From NCBI GenBank assembly GCA_038562165.1, contig JBCFAO010000016.1:13175-77174 (forward strand): DNA of 64,000 bases. The letters are read 5' to 3'. Position numbers and translations under genes: made by a program. Shown here piece after piece: positions 1-7,594 of this stretch; positions within the stretch are counted from its first letter, which is position 1; every line of letters starts with the position of its first letter. The notes under the pieces are model-generated. The model was not told the origin of the DNA, ran no database searches, and was given only the letters and a program-made list of their open reading frames with translations. Source of the DNA: WRMS01 sp038562165 (GTDB lineage Bacteria; Bacillota; Peptococcia; DRI-13; UBA5745).

Positions 1-2
1 AA

Positions 3-212
3 GGTACTTTGGATAAGCTGACCATCGAGGTAGAGCTCTCTCCTGCCTTATTCTCCGATACGGTCACCGGCTTATCCAAGCTGGAGGCCCGGGTTCGCCG
101 CCGCATTGATTCCGTTTTGGGCATCAGCGCCGATATCCGGCTGGTAGAGCCTGGCCGGGTGCCCCGTTTCGAAGGCAAGAGCAAGCGGGTTATCGATAAA
201 CGGGAGATTTAA
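3..212 (+). CDS. phenylacetate-CoA ligase family protein, C-terminal fragment
   Basis: Only the last ~70 residues are in the window; the frame is open through the left edge, so a start inside the window is not expected. The tail (KLTIEVEL, later RFEGKSKRVIDKREI) matches the C-terminal lid of PaaK-type adenylate-forming ligases, which activate aryl acids to CoA thioesters using ATP; the conserved lysines of the E-G-K-x-K-R segment are present. In Clostridia such a ligase is often found next to an ACT-domain protein, as here, in the vicinity of indolepyruvate:ferredoxin oxidoreductase genes, which suggests a role in aromatic amino acid fermentation. The substrate cannot be told from this fragment. 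Confidence 0.85.
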   Translation, partial: GTLDKLTIEVELSPALFSDTVTGLSKLEARVRRRIDSVLGISADIRLVEPGRVPRFEGKSKRVIDKREI

Positions 213-281
213 TGCCGGTTCAATATCGGCTATTTTCGCATAGCAGGGCTAAAACCCAAGCATAATATAAGGAGGGAAACT

Positions 282-710
282 ATGCTTAAACAAGTATCGT
301 TATTTTTGGAGAACAAGCCTGGCCGTCTGGCTCACGTCTGCCGGGTCATGGCTCAGGAGGACATCAATATCCGGGCTTTATCCATAGCCGATACCACGGA
401 TTTTGGTGTATTGCGCCTGATTGTGGATAATCCTGATCTGGCTGAGGAAAGATTGAAAGCCCGGGGATTTTTGGTCAGCATCACCGATGTGGTAGGCATC
501 AAGGTGGACGACCGTCCCGGCGGCTTGGCCGATGCCCTGGACCAGTTGGAGAAAGAAGGCATTTCCGTAGAATATATGTATGCTTTTTTGGGCAAATGCG
601 GCAATCAAGCCATGGTTATCCTGCGCCTCAATGACAATGCCAAGGGTATAGAGATTATCAAGAAATGCAATATGGAATTTATGACGCCTGAGGAGGTTTA
701 CCAAATCTGA
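282..710 (+). CDS. tandem ACT-domain protein
   Basis: A 142-residue protein made of two ACT modules (about residues 3-66 and 70-140). Each opens with the typical beta strand and N-x-P-G-R-L or D-R-P-G-G-L loop, which is where ACT domains bind amino acids at dimer interfaces. There is no catalytic domain, so it is probably an amino-acid sensor or allosteric partner. An AAGGAGGG site lies 5 bases before the ATG. The gene follows the aryl-CoA ligase by 69 bases, an arrangement common in Clostridia, and its stop overlaps the lgt start (TGATG), implying translational coupling. The ligand is probably an aromatic or branched amino acid, by context only. Confidence 0.88.
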   Translation: MLKQVSLFLENKPGRLAHVCRVMAQEDINIRALSIADTTDFGVLRLIVDNPDLAEERLKARGFLVSITDVVGIKVDDRPGGLADALDQLEKEGISVEYMYAFLGKCGNQAMVILRLNDNAKGIEIIKKCNMEFMTPEEVYQI

Positions 711-1480
711 TGCCGGATCCGATCCTTTTTGCCTGGGGGCCATTTATAATAAGATGGTATGGCGTAATGATTGTTATAGGAATGGCTTTAGGTATATTTC
801 TAGCCTGCCGGGAAACGAAACGGCAGGACCTTAACCCGGACCATTTCTTTAACATGTCTTTGGCTGTGCTGCCGGCGGCTATAATAGGAGCCAGGCTTTA
901 TTATGTGGCATTTAACTGGTCATATTACAGCGCCCATCCGGCGGAAATTATCGCCACCTGGGAGGGCGGCCTGGCTATCCATGGCGGTATCATTGCCGGC
1001 GCCCTGGTTTTTATCATTATGGGCACTCATTACCGTTTTGGTATCTGGAAGACCCTGGACATAGCAGCTCCTTCCTTAGTTATTGGCCAGGCCATCGGCC
1101 GCTGGGGCAATTTCTTCAACCAGGAGGCTTACGGCTATGAAGTAAGCCCTGAAAAAATCCCCTGGGCCATGTTTATTGACGGCGCCTACCGCCATCCCAC
1201 TTTTCTCTATGAGTCCATCTGGAATGTGCTGATCTTTATCTTTCTGCTCTGGTACCGCCGCCGCCGGGGTTTAGTTACCGGCGACGTGGCTTTGATGTAT
1301 ATCGCCTTGTATTCTGCCGGCCGCTTGGTCATTGAGGGCTTACGCACCGACAGCCTGATGCTGGGCAATTGGCGGGTAGCCCAGTTGGTCAGCGGCGGCG
1401 CCATCGTCCTTGCTCTTTTGATCATGTGGCTCAGACACCGTCGCAATAACCAGGGAGGCCGCATCACCAACGTCCGCTGA
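710..1480 (+). CDS. lgt: prolipoprotein diacylglyceryl transferase
   Basis: Lgt transfers diacylglycerol from phosphatidylglycerol to the lipobox cysteine of prolipoproteins at the cytoplasmic membrane. The 256-residue protein has the usual length, about seven membrane segments, the H-G-G loop (H91) and the family signature GRWGNFFNQEAYG at about residues 130-142, with the conserved Arg and Glu. The ATG overlaps the stop of the ACT gene, so it is co-translated with the upstream pair, although no functional link is apparent. A lipoprotein substrate with a clear lipobox is encoded in this window at 59295-60452. The gene ends 204 bases before a strong hairpin terminator. Confidence 0.97.
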   Translation: MPDPILFAWGPFIIRWYGVMIVIGMALGIFLACRETKRQDLNPDHFFNMSLAVLPAAIIGARLYYVAFNWSYYSAHPAEIIATWEGGLAIHGGIIAGALVFIIMGTHYRFGIWKTLDIAAPSLVIGQAIGRWGNFFNQEAYGYEVSPEKIPWAMFIDGAYRHPTFLYESIWNVLIFIFLLWYRRRRGLVTGDVALMYIALYSAGRLVIEGLRTDSLMLGNWRVAQLVSGGAIVLALLIMWLRHRRNNQGGRITNVR

Positions 1481-1683
1481 TGCGTATTTACGGCGGTGAT
1501 AACGCGAGGCAGCGTGAGCCAGCGCGAGGCCAGGGCCGGCCCTGCTTATGGCAGTGCCCCTAGGCTGGCAAACTGCCCGATAATCCGTCGCACAACTTCG
1601 TTTTTTGAGCACAGTTGCCTCGGCTCCCATATCCCCGGGAAATTTTAAGCACAGTCCCCGCCGTCAACGCCTCCAACTTAAAG

Positions 1684-1727
1684 AAAAACCGGAACCCGGC
1701 TCCTAAAAGCCGCGTTCCGGTTTTTTT
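1684..1727. terminator. bidirectional terminator between lgt and the PLP enzyme gene
   Basis: A long hairpin (AACCGGAAC... with GTTCCGGTT arms and a loop near 1700-1710) has an A-tract on its left and a T-tract on its right. It can end lgt transcription on + and the convergent mutase/PLP operon on -. The 200 bases before it (1481-1683) contain no reading frame I can support, only a degenerate copy of the dispersed repeat near 1589-1620. Confidence 0.85.
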
Positions 1728-1758
1728 ACTTATGCCATATCTTTTTGCAGACTAAGTC

Positions 1759-3249
1759 TTAGTCTAAGATACCGGCGTATTTCACAGTGACGTTGATCAG
1801 AGCAATCAAGCCTTTGATAGCAAGTCTCATGTTCTCTTCGATCAGAGCACCTTGGTCATCCAGGGTGTTCAGGCCGGTGGAAACATAAATGTTGCCGTCA
1901 TAAGCAATGGTGGGGATCATGCCCATAGCGCCGATACCTTCCTGGAAGATATTGGTGCCGCCGTACATATCCTCAATGGAGAAGATGGGAATACCCATCT
2001 TGCCATCTTTCCAGGTGCCTTCGTAGTTGATTTCAACAGCGCAGGAGCCGTAGGTCTTGGTGAAGGTGATGCCCTTCAGCAATTCGGGATCCATACCTTT
2101 TTTGAATTCATCAACGATGACATCGTACATGGCATCAACAGGCTTGGTCATGATTTCGGGTTTGTCCTTCAGAACGCGCATTGCAGCGATAGCGCCACAG
2201 AGGCCTTCTTTACCGGGATCGAAACCAACGCTGACAGCCTTACCATAGGAGCTCAAGGAACCGTAACGGTTGCCGGCAAAGCCCATAGCCCGGCGAGCAT
2301 TAACCATGATCTCTTCTTTACCGATGATCATGCCGCAGATGGAAGAAGCGGAAGCCTTGTCCAAGGAGTAAACGATGGCATCAGCATCAGTCTTACGGAT
2401 GTCATGGCCAACGAAAGGCAGGCACCATGCAGCGTCAACAACGTAAGGAACATCGTATTGATGAGCTACATCAGCCAGGACCTTCTGCAGAATGGGGGTA
2501 CCTTCCGCATCCTTGTCGCCGTAGCCATAACCAGGTGTGTCATAACCGATAGAAGTAATACCGCTCAGCATATTGGCATGACGGGCAGCCATTTCTTCAA
2601 ATACGGCTCTGTTCTCTTCACCCTTGACACCGGTCAACTGCACTGCGGGGAAGTATTGGATACCGTGGTTGCTGTAGTCAGCACCCTTCAGCTTGGTTAC
2701 GAGAACGTCCAGGTTAGGCTGTCTCTTACCTTGCATACCCAGTTCGCCGGCAGTACAGCCTCTGTTAGCAATGATGTCCTTGTACTTGGGGGGGAAGGGA
2801 CGGCCATAGCCACCTTGATGATGGAAATGCTTCTCGTAAGGAGCAATATAACGGGCACGGTAGGAATCGCCTGCGCCCAGAACGGGAGGCATAAACATGC
2901 TGGTGTAGCAAACGTTGATGCCGGCTTCGCAAGTGGCGGTAGGGCAAGCATCATAGTCGGCGCCATAGTAATCTTTTACCATGTAGCGGATTTCTTCAAC
3001 ATAACCGGCTAAGCCTTTAACGGACTTAGCTTCTTTGTGGGTGTATTCGAGAACGTCATCACGCAGGGGGGCGGGGCAGCCGGAAACACCACCGGTCAAA
3101 CCGAAGGTGCCGCGACCTTCTGCCTTTAACTGAGCCAATTTATCAGCAATGCCGATCTTCTTGGCTTCTTCTGCACATTCAGCATAAATGTTCTTGATGT
3201 TGGCGTACAGGTGTTGGTACATCTGAGTTTTGTACTGAAACTTTGCCAT
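1759..3249 (-). CDS. fold-type I PLP-dependent enzyme of unknown substrate
   Basis: A 496-residue soluble enzyme resembling the SelA/aminotransferase V group of PLP proteins. The segment V-D-A-A-W near residue 271-275 supplies the Asp that contacts the pyridine nitrogen, and the S-L-D-K stretch ending at K298, followed by a G-M-I-I-G-K strand, resembles the Schiff-base lysine region of selenocysteine synthase. A cysteine-rich N-terminal third (CPTATCEAGINVC near 102-114) is unusual. The ATG is preceded by AAGGAG with good spacing. It is the last gene of a unit with a cobalamin mutase and a small protein, so it may supply or consume an amino acid handled by that mutase. It could be a lyase, decarboxylase or transaminase; I cannot assign the reaction. 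Confidence 0.75.
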   Translation of the reverse strand: MAKFQYKTQMYQHLYANIKNIYAECAEEAKKIGIADKLAQLKAEGRGTFGLTGGVSGCPAPLRDDVLEYTHKEAKSVKGLAGYVEEIRYMVKDYYGADYDACPTATCEAGINVCYTSMFMPPVLGAGDSYRARYIAPYEKHFHHQGGYGRPFPPKYKDIIANRGCTAGELGMQGKRQPNLDVLVTKLKGADYSNHGIQYFPAVQLTGVKGEENRAVFEEMAARHANMLSGITSIGYDTPGYGYGDKDAEGTPILQKVLADVAHQYDVPYVVDAAWCLPFVGHDIRKTDADAIVYSLDKASASSICGMIIGKEEIMVNARRAMGFAGNRYGSLSSYGKAVSVGFDPGKEGLCGAIAAMRVLKDKPEIMTKPVDAMYDVIVDEFKKGMDPELLKGITFTKTYGSCAVEINYEGTWKDGKMGIPIFSIEDMYGGTNIFQEGIGAMGMIPTIAYDGNIYVSTGLNTLDDQGALIEENMRLAIKGLIALINVTVKYAGILD

Positions 3250-3362
3250 TGGAATCCACTCCTTTTAATTAAAAATATTTATTGTTCACCGACTACACGT
3301 CGGACGACAACCATAACATACCTGTAGTCTTTACTTATTTAACCAGAATTATTTTGTTGAAA

Positions 3363-5177
3363 TTATTTTGTTGCGACGGTACCTTTGCCGCCCCGGCCGG
3401 GATAAGCGCCTTCTGCGGTGCTGCCGTATACGCCGGCATATAAAGCCACAGGGAAGGTCTCGTATTCCAAAGCTTTCTCCAGGGTATCAATGATGCCATC
3501 GACAATCTTCTCGGCAATAACGGCGGCTTGCTCCGTAGGATTGATGGACGCGCTGCCAAAGAAGCGGAAGCTTTCTTTCAGGGCCGTAAGGGTATCGATT
3601 CGGGAAGGCCCGGCAATAGGACCGCCGGAATAAGCTTCGTCGGAAGAAGCAATCGAGATGGCTTCAACACCCAAGGAGGAAGCGAGGGCGCCGTGCATAG
3701 CCGTGGACAGGGAGGATTGTACCCTATCCTCTGTCTGTGTCAAGAAACCGATGGGAGCGCCGGGCCAGATAGGAGCGTTGATGATGCTCCGCAAAGCCAT
3801 GATCTTGCCGGCATTGAAATCCACGTAGTTGTCTTCCATCTCGCCGGTGATCATGACTTCGGGAGAGTAGACGAACAAGGGCTGCAACACGGGACGGCAT
3901 CCCATTTTAATAGCAATATGGGCGGTGGTCAGCATGCCGGCAAAAGCTTTTGCCGCCGGTACGCCGCAAAGTTCTTCGTTGGTGACAACGTCGAAGGGCA
4001 TTGCGAATTCTTTGGCATATTTCATGCACTGAATAGCATCCACGGTCAGCCGGGCAGGATCGGTGCCGCCGCCCAGGGAACCGTAGGCCACATTGATCTT
4101 CGTCATATCAGCCCCTGCTTTACCGGCCAGAAGCACGGTTTCAGGAGTATTCAAACCCCGGTGGGCCCGAACCTGCCAAAGGGTGGAGGGCTCCAAGGAT
4201 TCTTTGATTTTCTGTAAGTTTTCCCAGGTAATGATGGTACCATCCTGCTCGTGGGTCAGAACGCCTTCCAAAAAGCCTTCGGCTCTGGCATTCCAGGATG
4301 GGTCAAAATGGACGACGCCGTCGGCGCCCCAGGACTCGCCCACCTTAGCATGGGCAATATCCATGAAAGGACAGCCGGTGCCGTATTGGATAAATACAGT
4401 GGGATTCTTGTCCGTTTTTTGAAGCTTCTTCATCCGCATCTGGCTTTTGGTGGTTTCCACGTATTTTTCCAGGTCCGCCATCTCCTGGGGAGCCAAAGGC
4501 CGGGTGTAAGGAGGCATGGTGCCATTCTCATAGAAATTGCGGATTTTTTCATCGGAAAGCTGGACATACTGCTTGTAGGCTTCTTCTCTTTCGGGGCCTT
4601 CAGGCAAATCAATCATCTGGCGGCGCAGCTCGGCCCGCTGAATGGCCGAAGTGGTTTTATCTGCAGCCCAGGCCATGGTTTTTTCGGCAATCTGATCCAA
4701 AAGTTCTTCGATTCTCTTATTGGCATAAGCGTAGTCATAGCCTGTGGTAATATCCTTTTTGGCCTTGATGGCGCCGGACAAATCCAATACAGGTTCCCGC
4801 TCTTCAATAAAGGCAATAACCTGCTCCGGTACGGTACCGGGGCCAAAACCGGCGTCATAGCCCAACTCCTGGGCTAACTCCACCCGGATACCCATGCCGC
4901 CGATGGCGATTTTTACTTTTTCCCGCAAACCTACGGCCTCTGCCTGGTCGATAAACTTCGATAACAGTTCCGCTACGCCATAGCCCAAGGTACGGCTGAT
5001 CAAAACCGCTCCTACTTCATTATCCAAAGCAGCCTTTAAAATCTCCTCCGGCTGATAGTCCGGCGGTAAAAGAACAGTTTCATAACCGTTTTCTTTAAGG
5101 GCCCTGTTCATTATTTTCAAGCCGATATCATGGACGGGATCAAGAGGAGCCAATAAAACTTTTTTATCCTTATTCAT
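3363..5177 (-). CDS. cobalamin-dependent mutase with fused B12-binding domain (glutamate mutase-like)
   Basis: About 604 residues. Residues 5-125 form a B12-binding Rossmann domain: D-P-V-H-D-I-G at 13-19 (the His that replaces dimethylbenzimidazole is H16), S-R-T-L as the S-x-L element, and a G-G loop near 90. The usual D-x-H-x-x-G is altered, with Pro at H minus 2 and the Asp one residue earlier. A linker helix region leads to a TIM-barrel-like half with stretches (INVAYGSLGGGTDPARL, then VVTNEELCG) that recall the catalytic subunit of glutamate mutase, normally a separate chain. I start it at MNKDKK, two bases after the upstream stop and behind GGAAGGAG, not at the earlier in-frame ATG. 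Likely a radical carbon-skeleton or amino mutase; the substrate is unknown. Confidence 0.78.
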   Translation of the reverse strand: MNKDKKVLLAPLDPVHDIGLKIMNRALKENGYETVLLPPDYQPEEILKAALDNEVGAVLISRTLGYGVAELLSKFIDQAEAVGLREKVKIAIGGMGIRVELAQELGYDAGFGPGTVPEQVIAFIEEREPVLDLSGAIKAKKDITTGYDYAYANKRIEELLDQIAEKTMAWAADKTTSAIQRAELRRQMIDLPEGPEREEAYKQYVQLSDEKIRNFYENGTMPPYTRPLAPQEMADLEKYVETTKSQMRMKKLQKTDKNPTVFIQYGTGCPFMDIAHAKVGESWGADGVVHFDPSWNARAEGFLEGVLTHEQDGTIITWENLQKIKESLEPSTLWQVRAHRGLNTPETVLLAGKAGADMTKINVAYGSLGGGTDPARLTVDAIQCMKYAKEFAMPFDVVTNEELCGVPAAKAFAGMLTTAHIAIKMGCRPVLQPLFVYSPEVMITGEMEDNYVDFNAGKIMALRSIINAPIWPGAPIGFLTQTEDRVQSSLSTAMHGALASSLGVEAISIASSDEAYSGGPIAGPSRIDTLTALKESFRFFGSASINPTEQAAVIAEKIVDGIIDTLEKALEYETFPVALYAGVYGSTAEGAYPGRGGKGTVATK

Positions 5178-5179
5178 AA

Positions 5180-5410
5180 TTAGTTTTCTCCTTCCAGCCA
5201 AGCATATTGATCGCCGGCCCGGTACAAATAGCCTCTGGCTCTGACTCTGGCTCCGGGGCCGGAATGCTCAATGAAGACAATGTCCGTATCTTTCAGACCG
5301 AACTTTTCCAATAACGCTAAGGCCAATTCCCGGCCCTCCTCCTCGTCCTTGCAGACAAAGAAGGTTTCGATATCTACTGCGTCCATAACCTTTTTTAAGC
5401 AGGTCTCCAT
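5180..5410 (-). CDS. small uncharacterised protein of the cobalamin mutase operon
   Basis: A 76-residue acidic protein (78 if the ATG six bases earlier is used; the second ATG has the better distance to GGAAGG). It has a helix-rich first half with E-E-E-G-R-E-L and a beta-rich end with G-P-G-A-R-V-R-A-R-G. It lacks the D-x-H-x-x-G motif and does not look like OraS or the MutS subunit. Its stop lies two bases before the mutase start, so the two are almost certainly translated together; a small structural or protective subunit of the mutase is a reasonable guess. I recognise no family. Confidence 0.65.
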   Translation of the reverse strand: METCLKKVMDAVDIETFFVCKDEEEGRELALALLEKFGLKDTDIVFIEHSGPGARVRARGYLYRAGDQYAWLEGEN

Positions 5411-5431
5411 GATCATCTTCCTTCCTTATCA

Positions 5432-5446
5432 CTCATCATTGATGAG
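5432..5446. promoter_or_regulatory. 15-bp palindrome, candidate operator
   Basis: CTCATCATTGATGAG is a perfect 7-bp inverted repeat around one base. It lies in the 113-base gap between the regulator gene and the small protein gene, about 20 bases before the translation start, so a repressor bound here could control the mutase operon. It could also be a small RNA hairpin. Confidence 0.4.
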
Positions 5447-5523
5447 CAGTGTTGTATAAAAAAATTAGTTAAAAAATATTTCGCTATTTTTTCAAACCAT
5501 AATAGGGCTATTCGACGTATTCC

Positions 5524-6252
5524 CTAATTCTCCTCCACATGATGCCAATATTTATTGACGTCGTGGATCAGGCTTTCAAGGTGCTTAACCATGGCTTCTT
5601 CCGCTAAGCGGGGATCCCGGTTTTCAATGGCCCGAATGATCTGGGCATGATCATAAGAGATAATGCTGTGAACGGTTTTTCTGATATACTCCAGCACCGG
5701 AGTCAATTGACCGTCTTGCCGGATCATCTCAATGGCCGAGTAAAGAACAGGATTTCGGGCGGCCTTGGCGATCAAACGGTGGAACTGCACATCTTGCTCA
5801 GCGGCCTCCATATCCCGGGAAAAAGTCTCATACTGGATTTTTTGGACGGCCCACATCTCCTGAATCTCTTCCTTGGTAGCATGAATGGCCGCCAGCCTGG
5901 CCAACTCCCGCTCAATAGCCTTACGGGCAATGAGTATATCAACGAGTCTCTCTTTTGACTGGCTGCCGAGAACGCTGAAAAACTCTTCTCCTTGCTGGTT
6001 TCTGGCAGCCCTGCTTTCCAGATCCTTTAACCTGCTGTACCCTTCTTCGGTGAGGGTGCGGCCTTGAAAGCCTATTTTTGTGGTAAGACCGGACTGATCA
6101 AAACGATTCAAAATCCTGCCTGCTGTGGCTTCGCTGACAGCAACACCACCCCGGGCCATCTCCCTGCTCAGATAACCGGAGCCCACAGGAGAAATGCTTT
6201 GGGCAATGATCTGCAGTGCTGCATACTCCTGCTGGTCACGTTCTGGCAACAT
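5524..6252 (-). CDS. transcriptional regulator, NrpR-type winged helix plus FCD ligand domain
   Basis: 242 residues. The N-terminal ~80 residues (SGYLSREMARGGVAVSEAT, then a basic G-F-Q-G-R-T-L-T-E-E-G wing) match the HTH found in NrpR and related proteins, not a GntR HTH. The rest is an all-helical FCD domain as in FadR-type regulators, with the conserved D-x-x-F-H-x-x-I and two further His residues that usually hold a metal for carboxylate effectors. The start at MLPERD is chosen because AGGAG lies 8 bases upstream; the longer frame to 6315 uses a TTG without a site. It sits directly upstream of, and co-oriented with, the mutase operon and probably regulates it in response to an organic acid. 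Confidence 0.82.
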   Translation of the reverse strand: MLPERDQQEYAALQIIAQSISPVGSGYLSREMARGGVAVSEATAGRILNRFDQSGLTTKIGFQGRTLTEEGYSRLKDLESRAARNQQGEEFFSVLGSQSKERLVDILIARKAIERELARLAAIHATKEEIQEMWAVQKIQYETFSRDMEAAEQDVQFHRLIAKAARNPVLYSAIEMIRQDGQLTPVLEYIRKTVHSIISYDHAQIIRAIENRDPRLAEEAMVKHLESLIHDVNKYWHHVEEN

Positions 6253-6453
6253 CCTGTATACTCCTGATTCTTCTTTTTTTTCTTTATGTACATATTCTAA
6301 CCCTTTTTCTTGCAAGATACTACCCCAAAAATAAAATATTTTTCTTCTTTATATTTTTTTTATGCACCCTTGAAAAAGTCTTAAAACGCTTGTAATGCAA
6401 AGTGCTGTTATAACGTTTCGTTATACCTCTTGATGATAATGCCTCTTGATAAC

Positions 6454-7590
6454 CTAAAACATCAGAGGATCCTTATAAACACCGACGTTGATAACCATAC
6501 CCATAGCGATCATGTTGGCTAAAAGAGCGCTGCGTCCATAGCTGACAAAAGGCAGGGGGATGCCGGTAATGGGCATGATGCCCACGGCCATTCCCACATT
6601 TTGCAGAATATGAAATACCAACAGGGAAACCACGCCGGATACCAGAAGGGCGCCAAAGAGGTCCTTGGAGCGACCGGCAATGGTCAGGCAGCGCAGCAGC
6701 AAGGCAAAAAACAGAACCAGCACCACGAAACAACCTACAAAACCAAATTCTTCCCCCAGCACACAAAAGATGAAGTCTGTCCATTGCTCCGGCAGATAGC
6801 CGCTGGCAGTCTGGGACCCTTGGCCCCAGCCCTGACCCCACAGGCCGCCGGAGCCCACGGTAATCTGAGCTTGAATTACATTCCAGCCCCAATTGCGGGG
6901 ATCATATTCCGGATTGATGAAAACCACCAGCCGCATGAGCTGGTATTCCTGTAAAGGCAACCACCAGCCCCAATTGAGATGGCCATATATCCACAGGATA
7001 ACGGCTCCCAGCCCGCCGCCGAAAAGCAGGCCCAGCTTCCAGAGGGAGCCTCCAGCCGCCAAAAGCATGCCAAACAGGATAGCCACAAACACCAGTGCAG
7101 TGCCCAGATCCGGCTGGGCCAGCACCAAAAGCAGGGGTATTCCGCCGTAAATGAAGGCGGGCAGCATCTGTCCCCAGGTTTTAAGCTGGCCTTTTTTGGC
7201 TGCCAGATATTTTGCCATGCAAAAGATCAGCATGATCTTTGCCGGCTCCGCCGGCTGAAAACGAAGAGGCCCCAGCTCAATCCACCCCTGAGTACCCTTG
7301 GCGGATACCCCAAAAAACAAGACCGCCAAAAGCATCAGGTTCATCAGGATGTATAGGGTCCGCTCAACATTTAGCAGACGGCTTAAATCCATGGCCTGCA
7401 GGCAAAAAATCAGCACAAAGCCCATAGCGGCGGCTGTAGCCTGCAGCAACACATAGTTGATGCCGTATCTGGCAGAGGCGGCAACGCTGGCGCTATCCAA
7501 CACCAAAAAACCGGCGCAAAGAATCAGCAGCAGGAAAACCAGCAGCGTATAATCTATATTTTTGATAATTGTTTTTATTTTACTCTGCAT
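6454..7590 (-). CDS. rodA: rod shape-determining protein RodA (SEDS glycosyltransferase)
   Basis: A SEDS-family peptidoglycan polymerase that works with the class B PBP encoded just upstream. The 378-residue protein shows about ten hydrophobic segments and the family end signature, a P-I-T-G-I-P-L-P-F-V-S-Y-G-R-S stretch close to the C terminus. The start at MQSKIKTI follows the mrdA stop by four bases; the longer open frame into mrdA is an overlap artefact of frame. It is the last gene of the radC-mreC-mreD-mrdA-rodA unit. Members with this gene context act in cell elongation, so RodA is preferred over FtsW. Confidence 0.92.
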   Translation of the reverse strand: MQSKIKTIIKNIDYTLLVFLLLILCAGFLVLDSASVAASARYGINYVLLQATAAAMGFVLIFCLQAMDLSRLLNVERTLYILMNLMLLAVLFFGVSAKGTQGWIELGPLRFQPAEPAKIMLIFCMAKYLAAKKGQLKTWGQMLPAFIYGGIPLLLVLAQPDLGTALVFVAILFGMLLAAGGSLWKLGLLFGGGLGAVILWIYGHLNWGWWLPLQEYQLMRLVVFINPEYDPRNWGWNVIQAQITVGSGGLWGQGWGQGSQTASGYLPEQWTDFIFCVLGEEFGFVGCFVVLVLFFALLLRCLTIAGRSKDLFGALLVSGVVSLLVFHILQNVGMAVGIMPITGIPLPFVSYGRSALLANMIAMGMVINVGVYKDPLMF

Positions 7591-7594
7591 TGAC

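Noticed and set aside
1852..3012. Long + strand open frame (386 codons)
   Set aside because: It runs antisense to the PLP enzyme gene, has no family pattern and follows from codon bias of the real frame.
5417..5523. Cobalamin riboswitch before the mutase operon
   Set aside because: The gap is only about 110 bases, AT-rich and lacks a B12-box.
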